This document shows, one piece after another, positions 18,115-25,202 of a stretch of 64,000 bases of DNA (positions within the stretch are counted from its first letter, which is position 1; the number at the start of each line of letters is the position of its first letter). Below the pieces are notes generated by a model. The model searched no databases and was not told where the DNA came from. It saw only the letters and a program-made list of their open reading frames with translations. The translations under genes and the position numbers were made by a program. Origin of the DNA: JALYXI01 sp963795835 (GTDB taxonomy: Bacteria; Acidobacteriota; Terriglobia; Bryobacterales; Bryobacteraceae); contig CAWCJC010000003.1 in the NCBI GenBank assembly GCA_963795835.1, positions 278,401-342,400 of the forward strand, given 5' to 3'.

Positions 18115-18833
18115 CTCGGGTATCGGAGTTTGACGCCGAGAAGGTTTCGAACGGCCGACCCATCAACGCGGCGATCGGCCCGGCGGGTTTCGCCAAGTTC
18201 GTTGGGCGGCGCGGATTCAGGCAACGGGAGCTGCAGGAGCTGTGCGCAGAATTGCGCTGCTTCAAGGGATGTGCAGGGTTCTTCATCCGCTACGGGGTAA
18301 GCGCCTTGTAGGTCGCTCAGGAGAGCGGCGAAGCAAAGAGCCGCGAGGTCATCGACATGAATCCGGCTTACGAAATTGGTTGGATGTTCCGGCAGGCGGA
18401 AAGTGCCGGTTCGCATCGCTGCGTGAATGCCGCGGCCGGGCCCATAGATTGCGGCGGGCCGCAGGATCAAACTACTCCACGGGCCTTGCTGGACCGCGAG
18501 TTCGGCCTGAACGCGAAGCCGTTCTCGTTCGCTCTCTGGAGCCGGTGGGGTGTGTTCATCGACATGGGTGGTGCGGCCGTAGACCCCCGTTGTGGAGAGA
18601 TAAACAATTCTCTTCGGGGGGTGGAGGCGAAACACCTTCATGAGGCTGGGCGTAATCTCCTCAAGGCCATCCTGGGTGCGAAGAGTCGGAATGGAATGAA
18701 GAATCGTTGAGCCGGGCTCTTTGAGGTCGAACAGCGGCGTGTCGCGATGCGTGCCTCGAACCGGGCAGCCTGCGTCCTGCAGAAGCAAAGCGACGCGGGA
18801 GCCGGTAAACCCGGCCCCTAAGATGAGAAACAC
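18069..18833 (-). CDS. NAD(P)-dependent epimerase/dehydratase family protein
   Basis: 254 residues, atypical extended SDR. It has the N-terminal nucleotide loop LILGAGFTGSRVA, the Ser/Thr-Tyr region IVYLSTTGVYG and RPAAIYGPGRG. The substrate is unknown; similar proteins act on nucleotide sugars. The start is a GTG at 18833 that shares one base with the stop of the DUF892 gene (TAGTG), so expression is likely coupled. The 3' end overlaps the convergent upstream gene by 46 bp. Confidence 0.82.
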   Translation of the reverse strand: MFLILGAGFTGSRVALLLQDAGCPVRGTHRDTPLFDLKEPGSTILHSIPTLRTQDGLEEITPSLMKVFRLHPPKRIVYLSTTGVYGRTTHVDEHTPPAPESERERLRVQAELAVQQGPWSSLILRPAAIYGPGRGIHAAMRTGTFRLPEHPTNFVSRIHVDDLAALCFAALLSDLQGAYPVADEEPCTSLEAAQFCAQLLQLPLPESAPPNELGETRRADRRVDGSAVRNLLGVKLRYPSYKVGFPACLAAEMS

Positions 18834-19513
18834 TAACCGATGCGCTCTCCGGAAGAGTTATAGAGAGCAGACTGGCCTTTACGCCAATTGGAAGAACCTA
18901 GGAAAAAGGCAATTGCCGCTCCGATACTGAGCCCGATTAGGAGGCGGCCCGCGCTGTGATCCTCTCTCGATTGCGAGGAGCTCAGTGTGCGCGTCCCGGT
19001 TCGGGCGCGACCGTAGGGAGCTTTCGCAGCTTCTGAATTAACGGACTCTTTCGCAATCGCGGTAAGCCGGGCGTCGGCCGCGTGTTCCTCTTTCAGCGTT
19101 GTCGCAAGCAAGTCCGCCGCTTCTTCATAACCAAGAAGCGCCGCGTGCGTGTGGACAGCGCCATAGCTTGCGATTTCGTAATGCTCCACCTTTTGAGCAG
19201 CCGCAAGAAGGCCTGCGTCGACCACGGTGGAGTCGCTTTCGCGGGATTTCATCATTTCGGCGCCCTGATCGAGAGCGCCGCTCACGGGATAAGACTTCAG
19301 CTTGATAGGGTCTTCATCGAGCAATTTGAAGATACGTTCGAGCCGGGAAACTTGATCTTTGGTTTCGGCTTTGTGGTCGACGAAAGCCTGCTTTAAAGCG
19401 GAATCGGAAGCCGCCTTAATCATTTTGGGGAGAGCTTTCAGAATGAGACTCTCGGAACCGTAGAGCTCACTGAGCTCGCGGACGAACAGGTCTTCCAGTG
19501 CGTTCAGCTTCAT
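18833..19513 (-). CDS. Ferritin-like DUF892 (YciE/YciF) protein with C-terminal membrane helix
   Basis: 226 residues from the ATG at 19513. The protein from there (KLNALEDLFVRELSELYGSE) begins as family members usually do; a TTG ten codons upstream is less likely. The four-helix DUF892 body carries ferritin-like Glu/His residues (EHYEIASYGAVHTHA, TTLKEEHAADARL). YciF proteins respond to osmotic and envelope stress. Unusual here is a C-terminal extension with one hydrophobic helix (LLIGLSIGAAIAFFLG), which would tether it to the membrane. A 76-residue gene starts divergently 70 bp away. Confidence 0.87.
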   Translation of the reverse strand: MKLNALEDLFVRELSELYGSESLILKALPKMIKAASDSALKQAFVDHKAETKDQVSRLERIFKLLDEDPIKLKSYPVSGALDQGAEMMKSRESDSTVVDAGLLAAAQKVEHYEIASYGAVHTHAALLGYEEAADLLATTLKEEHAADARLTAIAKESVNSEAAKAPYGRARTGTRTLSSSQSREDHSAGRLLIGLSIGAAIAFFLGSSNWRKGQSALYNSSGERIG

Positions 19514-19583
19514 AATGGCTGGGTGTGGCAATTCTGCTTCCAACCGTTTGCAGTAAGCTGAAATTTAGAGGAGAAGAGAACAA

Positions 19584-19814
19584 ATGGCAGATGCAGCAGC
19601 CCTTGCGCCGGAAGGTAGCAAGGATTCGAAGAGCACTAAAGATGAGGTTGCCCTGGAGATGATGAAGTTTATCGCAGTGACAACGGGCTACGGCAAAGGA
19701 CCAACGAGTGCCACGGGCTTTTCGGGCAAAGCCACCCGAACAACGGAAGAATACGCAGAATCGCTGCTGCAGTTGTTCGAGCGTTGCCGATCCGTTGTCA
19801 GCAAGCCTGTTTAG
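19584..19814 (+). CDS. Small conserved hypothetical protein
   Basis: 76 residues, soluble, with a charged N-terminus and two predicted helices (DEVALEMMKFIAVTTGYG and TEEYAESLLQLFERCRSVV). A strong purine-rich GAGGAGAAGAGAACAA precedes the ATG and a good terminator follows, which supports a real gene. The family is not recognised. It stands divergently from the DUF892 gene, with about 70 bp shared upstream. Confidence 0.65.
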   Translation: MADAAALAPEGSKDSKSTKDEVALEMMKFIAVTTGYGKGPTSATGFSGKATRTTEEYAESLLQLFERCRSVVSKPV

Positions 19815-19841
19815 TAGAACTACCTACCGTCCAGTCATCGT

Positions 19842-19878
19842 AAAAAGCCGCCCGGCTCCGTAAACCGGGCGGCCGTTT
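19842..19878. terminator. Bidirectional Rho-independent terminator
   Basis: GCCGCCCGG (19847-19855), 9-nt loop, CCGGGCGGC (19865-19873). It is followed by CGTTTT on the plus strand and by TTTTT on the minus strand. It separates the plus-strand 76-residue gene from the minus-strand lysine-rich gene. Confidence 0.85.
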
Positions 19879-19889
19879 TGGCAACCTCT

Positions 19890-20576
19890 TTATCTTTTCT
19901 TCTTTGCCGCTACCTTCTTTGCTGCCACTTTCTTCACCGCAACTTTCTTCACTGCGGCCTTCTTGACGGCAGTCTTGGCGACGGTTTTCTTGACAGCCGT
20001 CTTTTTTACCGCGGCCTTCTTGGGAGCAGCCTTCTTAGGGGCAGTGGTTTTCTTGGTAGCAGTTTTCATAGGCGTTTTTTTAACCGTTGTTTTTTTGGCC
20101 GCAGCTTTTTGGGGAGCGGCTTTCTTGGGGGCTACTTTCTTAAGGGCAGCTTTTTTGGGCGCCGCCTTTTTCGGAGCGGCTTTCTTAGGAGCCGCCTTCT
20201 TTGACGCTACTTTTTGCTTTGCCGGAGAGGTACGTGAGGAAGAAGTTGAACGTGCGGACTTCTGCGCTGCTTTCCTGGTGGTAACGGGAAGAGCATCGCC
20301 GTTTTCATCCTCATCTTCGACTTCGTTTTCGCTACCGGGGTGAGCTTCCCCGTGGGCGGGAAGTTTTTCTTCGTCCGGCTCTTTCACCGGTGCATGTTTC
20401 TGGTGCGAGTGCGGCTTAGGTTCGGGCGCGTGCTTGGACGAATCATCATCTTCGTCGTCCTCTTCGTCATCACCCAAATCGTCCAACTTGGAACCACCTT
20501 CGGCTTCTTCGTCGTAGTCGCGAAAGTCATCGAGCTCTTCTTCGTTGCGAGCGGCACGAATTTTTGTATCGAACAT
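19890..20576 (-). CDS. Histone H1-like Lys/Ala-rich protein with acidic N-terminal half
   Basis: 228 residues in two parts. The first about 95 are highly acidic (DEEDDEDDD and similar runs, with a His-rich patch HSHQKH). The last about 130 are Lys/Ala/Pro repeats of the KKAAP type, as in AlgP/HctB proteins and eukaryotic histone H1 tails. Such tails bind DNA without sequence preference; the acidic half could act as an intramolecular mask. AAGGAG lies 6 nt before the ATG at 20576 but abuts an earlier ATG at 20582, so 20576 is the better start. A consensus-like promoter lies upstream. Probably nucleoid-associated. Confidence 0.82.
   Translation of the reverse strand: MFDTKIRAARNEEELDDFRDYDEEAEGGSKLDDLGDDEEDDEDDDSSKHAPEPKPHSHQKHAPVKEPDEEKLPAHGEAHPGSENEVEDEDENGDALPVTTRKAAQKSARSTSSSRTSPAKQKVASKKAAPKKAAPKKAAPKKAALKKVAPKKAAPQKAAAKKTTVKKTPMKTATKKTTAPKKAAPKKAAVKKTAVKKTVAKTAVKKAAVKKVAVKKVAAKKVAAKKKR
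20096..20202. repeat. Degenerate 15-bp tandem repeat encoding KKAAP units
   Basis: Within the lysine-rich gene the five-residue unit KKAAP recurs about seven times with small changes (KKAAL, KKVAP, QKAAA). Third-codon positions vary, so selection acts on the protein. Edges approximate. Confidence 0.75.
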
Positions 20577-20611
20577 TTTCATCTCCTTCTGTTTTAGAGC
20601 CGAACAACCAT

Positions 20612-20642
20612 AGCATACTCCTGTTGTCTAATTTTTTGTCAA
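20612..20642 (-). promoter_or_regulatory. Promoter for the lysine-rich gene
   Basis: On the minus strand a perfect TTGACA (20642-20637), a 19-bp spacer and TATGCT (20617-20612), with the start codon about 36 bp further. The -35 begins within the T-run of the preceding gene's terminator. Confidence 0.5.
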
Positions 20643-20670
20643 AAAAAAAGCGGGCTCCCGAAGGAGCCCG
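20641..20670 (-). terminator. Rho-independent terminator of the mltD-like gene
   Basis: Minus strand: GCGGGCTCC, tetraloop TTCG, GGAGCCCGC, then eight T (20648-20641). A 9-bp perfect stem with a UUCG tetraloop, 25 bp after the transglycosylase stop. Confidence 0.92.
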
Positions 20671-20694
20671 CCAGTTATTCAAGGAGAAGAGCGA

Positions 20695-22353
20695 CTATCG
20701 ATGAGCGATCATGGCTGATGATTTGCGGTGAATCACAACGCGGCGCGCCGTTTTGGCATGAGGCGTGGACACACGATGCACGGCGACGCGTTGCAGAACA
20801 CCACGATGTATAGCAGCATGACGCGAAGCACCGCGGCTTGCTGATCTTGTGACCGGAACGAAAGTGGAAGCGGGAATTAAGAGGCGATCGCCAGCTTCGG
20901 GCTGAAGAGAGGCAAGAGCATTTGCCTCCGCGATGCGATCTGCTGAAGAGTTGTATTGCTTGGCAATGGCCGCTAGCGTGTCGCCAGTTTCGACGCGATG
21001 CATGCGCCAGGAGGTGCGCTGCAGAACGGGAACACGTTCGAGGGTTGCGGAGAGGGAAGAGCCGGTGCCCTTCGGAACGCGAACGGAGTATCCGGCGGGT
21101 GCGATGTTCTTGAGCAACGCGGGATTGAGTGCGGTGAGTTGGGAAACCGGGGTGTCAGTCAGGTCGCCTACAAGCGCAAGATGTGTGGGCGCTGTGATAT
21201 CGACTGAGTCATACTCGAGGGGCGCTTCCGGTACGACATCGGTGAGACCGTACTCGGCAGCGTTCTTGGTCATGATGGTCATGGCAAGAATGATGGGAAC
21301 GTAGTTCGTCGTTTCCGTAGGGATTGCATGGCGCGCACGCAGTTCCCAGAAATCGGCATAGCCAGTGCGCTCGACAGCTTTCGAAATATTACCGGGTCCG
21401 CAGTTGTAGGCAGCGATTGCCAGATACCAATCGCCAAACTCTGTGTAGAGATCGCGAAGGTGGCGCGCAGCGGCGCGTGTAGCTTTTTCCGGGTCAAGAC
21501 GTTCGTCGGTCAGCGCTGTCTGGTTGAGGCCATACTGCTGGCCGCGAAATTTGACGAACTGCCACATACCCGTGGCGGCCTTGTTCGAAACAGCGCGAGG
21601 TAGGAAACCGGATTCCGCTTGTGCCAAGTGGATGAGCTCCTGAGGCACTCCTTCTTCCGCCAGAACACGGGCGATCATGGGCCGGTATTTGCCGGCGCGC
21701 TCCAGTCCCGCGACGATGGTGCGGTGTCCGCGTCCGGAGAAGTAGTTGATATAACCGAGCACGGCATCGTTCAACGTAAGGGGAAGCTGCGAAGCGGTGG
21801 ACGTGAGTTCCGTTTGAACTTTGCTCTTGAGTTTGGGATCGACCGGGAAGGTCATTTGAAGAAGATCTTCCAGGGGGGCTTTTTCGAATTGCGGCTGATC
21901 GGAAGAGGGCGCGGCGGAACCCAAGCCAGCAAGGTCCAGGCGGTGGATATCGTCTACCAGAAGTTCTAAGCGATGTTCGTAGAGGGCCCGGTCGGAAGGG
22001 TTGTCAGAAGCCTGGAGCATCAGGTCGATCGCAGCATCGAATGCAGCGCGGGCCCGATCGGTATCCTGAATCTGGAAAAATCTGCGGCCATCGCGAAACT
22101 TTTCTTCCGCTCGCTGGATCAGAAGGTCAGAAGAGGTGGGATGGAACGGATTCGCGGCCTTATCGGACTTGGCAACTGTTTCCAAATACGGTTCGTCGCC
22201 GATATTTGAAACGTCATCAGCCGATGAATCACTATCTTGAGGAGACTGCGACGAGGAACTTTGGTAAGAAGATTGCTGGGAAAACAAAAAAGATTGCGGA
22301 ATTAGCAACGAGACGGCGAGAAAGCGGGCAACGGGAAGTCTAAAAAAAGCCAT
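20695..22353 (-). CDS. MltD-like lytic transglycosylase with LysM domain
   Basis: 552 residues. It has a signal peptide, a low-complexity Ser/Gln region, a helical linker, and a GH23-type SLT domain with catalytic Glu in LAQAESGF and the motifs NKAATGMWQF and AIAAYNCGPGNI. One LysM peptidoglycan-binding domain (RVETGDTLAAIAKQYNSS) lies near residue 455, and the tail is basic and His/Arg-rich. It cleaves the glycan strand in the periplasm to form 1,6-anhydro ends. AAGGAA lies 7 nt before the ATG. The promoter and terminator on either side make it monocistronic. Confidence 0.92.
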   Translation of the reverse strand: MAFFRLPVARFLAVSLLIPQSFLFSQQSSYQSSSSQSPQDSDSSADDVSNIGDEPYLETVAKSDKAANPFHPTSSDLLIQRAEEKFRDGRRFFQIQDTDRARAAFDAAIDLMLQASDNPSDRALYEHRLELLVDDIHRLDLAGLGSAAPSSDQPQFEKAPLEDLLQMTFPVDPKLKSKVQTELTSTASQLPLTLNDAVLGYINYFSGRGHRTIVAGLERAGKYRPMIARVLAEEGVPQELIHLAQAESGFLPRAVSNKAATGMWQFVKFRGQQYGLNQTALTDERLDPEKATRAAARHLRDLYTEFGDWYLAIAAYNCGPGNISKAVERTGYADFWELRARHAIPTETTNYVPIILAMTIMTKNAAEYGLTDVVPEAPLEYDSVDITAPTHLALVGDLTDTPVSQLTALNPALLKNIAPAGYSVRVPKGTGSSLSATLERVPVLQRTSWRMHRVETGDTLAAIAKQYNSSADRIAEANALASLQPEAGDRLLIPASTFVPVTRSASRGASRHAAIHRGVLQRVAVHRVSTPHAKTARRVVIHRKSSAMIAHR

Positions 22354-22417
22354 CCGGGTTCCTTGTATGGGATAGCAGACGAAATTGTCTGCCTACTGCG
22401 CTCTCAACTACCTCCCT

Positions 22418-22446
22418 ACTCTACTGAATTTCATAGAACAGGTCAA
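22418..22446 (-). promoter_or_regulatory. Candidate promoter of the mltD-like gene
   Basis: Minus strand TTGACC (22446-22441), 17-bp spacer, TAGAGT (22423-22418). The 5' leader then contains an inverted repeat GCAGAC-N6-GTCTGC near 22373-22390. Confidence 0.5.
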
Positions 22447-22467
22447 CCTTTTTGTAACAAAATTGGG

Positions 22468-22496
22468 TCCAGGTGTGTCGGTCAGACACACCTGGA
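22468..22496 (-). terminator. Strong hairpin after atpE
   Basis: CCAGGTGTGTC (22469-22479), loop GGTCA, GACACACCTGG (22485-22495): 11 bp, 12 with the flanking T-A pair. It lies 10 bp beyond the atpE stop. The T-tract is poor (CCCAATTTTG), so it may instead be a Rho-assisted or mRNA-stabilising hairpin. Confidence 0.6.
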
Positions 22497-22505
22497 TTTT
22501 GGCTT

Positions 22506-22820
22506 TTACACCACCTTTACGAAGATGATGACGATTACGTAGAGCGCAAGCGATTCGATCAAGACCAGACCAAGAATCAAAGCGCCGCGAATTGCAGCAG
22601 CGGCGCCGGGATTGCGCGCCATGCCTTCGGTTGCGCTACCGATGGCGCGCCCCATGCCCAAACCGCAGCCAGCGGACGCGATCGCCATCGAAAAACCAGA
22701 GGCAATGGCCACCCAGTTAGTCGTTCCCGCGCCGTTATTCGTGGCGGCAGTTCCCTGGGCGAAGATCGGCATGGCGCAAAGCAGGATGGCCATGACAACG
22801 AACATCAGTTTCCAATTCAT
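22506..22820 (-). CDS. atpE: ATP synthase Fo subunit c with N-terminal signal peptide
   Basis: 104 residues, about 25 longer than a typical c subunit because of an N-terminal leader (MNWKLMFVVMAILLCAMPIFA) that looks cleavable. Two transmembrane helices follow, joined by the polar loop ARNPG. The ion-binding carboxylate is Glu89 in LIESLALY. Ser90 and Tyr94 match positions of Na+-type c-rings, but the helix-1 Gln of Na+ rings is Met56 here, so proton coupling is more likely. AAAGGAG lies 11 nt before the ATG. Downstream partner of atpB. Confidence 0.95.
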   Translation of the reverse strand: MNWKLMFVVMAILLCAMPIFAQGTAATNNGAGTTNWVAIASGFSMAIASAGCGLGMGRAIGSATEGMARNPGAAAAIRGALILGLVLIESLALYVIVIIFVKVV

Positions 22821-22927
22821 TTTGTGTGTTGCTCCTTTGTTGTATAAGAATCAACTTCCGGAGGTGGTTGCGGTTGGACTGGGGTCCGAGGCCTCACGCG
22901 GAAGAAGGCATAAAGCCGAATGAAAGA

Positions 22928-23671
22928 TTAATGCGCCTCTTCGTGGGCGACAGCGCTGCCGACGTAGACCATCGTGAGAAGCGCGAAGATGTACGCCTGC
23001 AGGAAACCGACGAACACGTGCAGGCCCATAAAAACAGCGGGTGCGATCAAATAAGTAAGGCTAAGAAAGACGATGGTGACCTTTTCGCCCGCAAACATAT
23101 TCGCGAAAAGCCGGATGGTCAGGGAGAGGGGCCGGGCCAAGTGACTGATGATTTCGATGGGGATCATCAGCGGAGCAAGCCAGATGCTGGGGCCGGCAAA
23201 ATGAGCGGCGTATTTGCCAACGCCATTGGTGCGAATGCCCATCCAGTTGTAATAAAGAAAGACGATGAGAGCGCAACCGGCGGGAACATACGGAACCTGC
23301 GTCGGTGATTCCAGCCCCGGGATGGTGCCAATCAGATTGCAGATCAGAATAAAGATGAACAGAGTACCGAAAAGCGGCAGGTAATCCGGACCATCGTGGC
23401 CGATATTATCCTCGGCTGTGCCGCGAAGGAATGTATAGAGCTCTTCGAAAAGATGCTGCAGGGTTGAGGGGCGATCAACCGAAAGGCGGGATCGCAGGAA
23501 AGCGAAGAGCACCACGATGATCAGTGCGACCAGAATCTGCATCACGATGAAGTTTGCCCACGGGCGATCGGGATGGGCGGTCTCAATATGGAGCAGCCCG
23601 AGGAAGCTGTTGGCGGGGCCGGCAAGATGGTCGTTAAAGAGGCGTGTCAGCCAGATTTCTTCATCGTTCAT
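22928..23671 (-). CDS. atpB: ATP synthase Fo subunit a
   Basis: 247 residues with about six membrane helices. The essential Arg lies in LSLTIRLFANMFAGE and the C-terminal helix has GFLQAYIFALLTMVYVG, both diagnostic. It forms the ion half-channels beside the c-ring. The start overlaps the end of the upstream subunit I gene by 11 bp. atpE follows after 107 bp. No atpF, atpH or F1 genes are adjacent. Confidence 0.95.
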   Translation of the reverse strand: MNDEEIWLTRLFNDHLAGPANSFLGLLHIETAHPDRPWANFIVMQILVALIIVVLFAFLRSRLSVDRPSTLQHLFEELYTFLRGTAEDNIGHDGPDYLPLFGTLFIFILICNLIGTIPGLESPTQVPYVPAGCALIVFLYYNWMGIRTNGVGKYAAHFAGPSIWLAPLMIPIEIISHLARPLSLTIRLFANMFAGEKVTIVFLSLTYLIAPAVFMGLHVFVGFLQAYIFALLTMVYVGSAVAHEEAH

Positions 23672-24011
23672 ATTTCAGTTCGAAAATAGCTTCGAGTACC
23701 ACCGCGCCAACCGACAGGAAAAGTCCAGCCGAGGCCGCGGGAAGGCTGATTTTCGTAAACTTCAGGATAACAAACGCACCCGCGACGAGGAGGACGAAGC
23801 GGAAAAGCATCCAAGCGACGGCTCCGGGGAGTCCCGTTGAGTTCGGTGTGCCGAGCAGGTTCACAACGGCGTGGAGCCGACGGAAATTCCAGAAGGAAGC
23901 GAGGGCTCCGAGGGCGAATCCAACGGCGCCGGGCCATCCTTTATAGAGTCCGAAGCCGAAAGTGCCGGCTAGCGCGAGAAGCGCGAGAGACGAATAGAAT
24001 CTGCGTATCAC
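23661..24011 (-). CDS. ATP synthase subunit I-like membrane protein
   Basis: 116 residues with four hydrophobic helices (SLALLALAGTFGFGLY, AVGFALGALASFWNF, WMLFRFVLLVAGAFVI, AASAGLFLSVGAVVLEAIF), matching the small AtpI/subunit I family (PF03899-type) thought to help c-ring assembly. The start is a GTG at 24011, 5 bp after the AtpZ-like stop. It overlaps atpB by 11 bp. Identity rests on topology and position. Confidence 0.75.
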   Translation of the reverse strand: MIRRFYSSLALLALAGTFGFGLYKGWPGAVGFALGALASFWNFRRLHAVVNLLGTPNSTGLPGAVAWMLFRFVLLVAGAFVILKFTKISLPAASAGLFLSVGAVVLEAIFELKYER

Positions 24012-24016
24012 ACGGC

Positions 24017-24217
24017 TCAGGGTTGCTGCGATTCGCGGATCGCTTCGATCATGCCGGCTACAATGCCCAATCCCAGAAATACGTATTGCAGAAACGTGGT
24101 GTGGAAGAGTTTGTCCAGGCCATAGCCAATGCCCCAGCCGACGAGCGCGGAAACGGGAAGCAGGAAAGCGAGGCCAGTGTATTGAGCGAAACCGCCATCG
24201 CCCGGCGGTTTAGGCAT
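24017..24217 (-). CDS. AtpZ/AtpI-like small ATPase-associated membrane protein
   Basis: 66 residues from the ATG at 24217; a TTG at 24229 is an alternative. A Pro/Gly-rich cytoplasmic start (PKPPGDGGFAQYTG) is followed by two helices (LAFLLPVSALVGWGIGYGLD and FLQYVFLGLGIVAGMIEAI), typical of AtpZ proteins (PF09527-type) found ahead of Fo genes. Overlaps the hemD stop. Confidence 0.75.
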   Translation of the reverse strand: MPKPPGDGGFAQYTGLAFLLPVSALVGWGIGYGLDKLFHTTFLQYVFLGLGIVAGMIEAIRESQQP

Positions 24218-25001
24218 TGGCGCACTCAAGAACCAGGATGCCCATTTTGGGGTGCGACGGCTCCATGGTTACCGGGAAATTTTCTTCGCGGAGCGCTTCG
24301 GAAGTGGTGGGACCAATGGAGCCGATCTTCATGCGCGCGAGCTTATCACGGACGGCAGATTCCAGACCTTCCTCCTGGGCGATTTGGAGGAGGTGCGCGA
24401 CTTGGATGGAGGTGGTGAAGAGCGCGACATCGAATTCGCCTCGGGCGAGGCGGTGGACTGCTTCGCGGAGGGGCGCTGTATCTTCCGGGAGTTCCCATTG
24501 ATACACAGGGACAGACGTGACATCCCGGTTTTGGGACTTCAGGCCTTCGATCAGTTCGGGACTGGTGCGGCCGTATTCCTGAATTGCGATTCGGCGCTCC
24601 GGGCGGGGGGCCATGGCGGCGAGGATTTCTCGCCAGGTGTTTGGTTCCGGGATGAGAATGATCTCCCGGCCCTGCGCCGGGACCACATTCCATTCACGAA
24701 GGACGGCCATGGGTTTCGGACCTCTGGCGATTACGGTTAATTGGGTCAGAGCCGATTTTAGGCGCCCGTCAAGAAGCTTGTCTAGATATCTTGTCCCTAC
24801 GCCAGTGAGCAGGATCAACGCGTCGAACTCGCCTGCTTCCAGGCGGGTTCCGAAGGTGAGGGCCGGGGCGTTGCGTTCCAGTGGGACTTCACGCATGGAG
24901 GGTGCGACGAAAGGGTCGCCACCCTGTTTGCGGATCAGGGTTGCCATTTCGACGGCTCGGCGGCTTTCGAGCGCAAGCACGCGTTGGTTGACGAAGGGCA
25001 C
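24210..25001 (-). CDS. hemD: Uroporphyrinogen-III synthase
   Basis: 263 residues. HemD cyclises hydroxymethylbilane to uroporphyrinogen III in heme and siroheme synthesis. The two-lobe alpha/beta pattern is visible: RVLALESRRAVEMATLIRKQGG at the start, FDALILLTGVGTRYL, then in the second lobe VALFTTSIQVAHLL and IGSIGPTTSEALREE, the best-conserved family signature. The start is a GTG at 25001. It overlaps the AtpZ-like gene, an unusual linkage of heme synthesis with ATP synthase. No other hem genes are nearby. Confidence 0.87.
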   Translation of the reverse strand: MPFVNQRVLALESRRAVEMATLIRKQGGDPFVAPSMREVPLERNAPALTFGTRLEAGEFDALILLTGVGTRYLDKLLDGRLKSALTQLTVIARGPKPMAVLREWNVVPAQGREIILIPEPNTWREILAAMAPRPERRIAIQEYGRTSPELIEGLKSQNRDVTSVPVYQWELPEDTAPLREAVHRLARGEFDVALFTTSIQVAHLLQIAQEEGLESAVRDKLARMKIGSIGPTTSEALREENFPVTMEPSHPKMGILVLECANA

Positions 25002-25108
25002 CTTTTAATTCTGACGTAGATGGCGGAGAGATGCTGGGAACTTCGGCAATTTTTTCGGGTTGTCTTGCCGGGTGGACAAGCGTTCCCTTACGGTCACTGC
25101 TCTGAAGT

Positions 25109-25202
25109 GAGGTTTTGCGTTTTAAGGAGTTTACGGCGGGTGAGGTTTGCGTTTTATAAGGAGTTTGTCGCGGGTGCGGTTCTAAGGAGTTTGTTGCGGG
25201 TT
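25109..25202. repeat. Three degenerate direct repeats of about 33 bp
   Basis: Copies at 25109-25141, 25142-25175 and 25176-25202 share a core TAAGGAGTTTRYBGCGGGT, the first two preceded by GAGGTTTTGCGTTTT. They abut the 3' end of the aminotransferase gene and lie about 110 bp upstream of hemD, in the 200-bp intergenic gap. No ORF covers them. Confidence 0.8.

Noticed and set aside
19878..20343. Plus-strand open frames opposite the lysine-rich gene
   Set aside because: Repeats of Phe/Leu/Gly are the complement of Lys/Ala codons. No SD and no family match.
25109..25202. CRISPR-like array
   Set aside because: Only three imperfect, directly abutting units without spacers and no cas genes.
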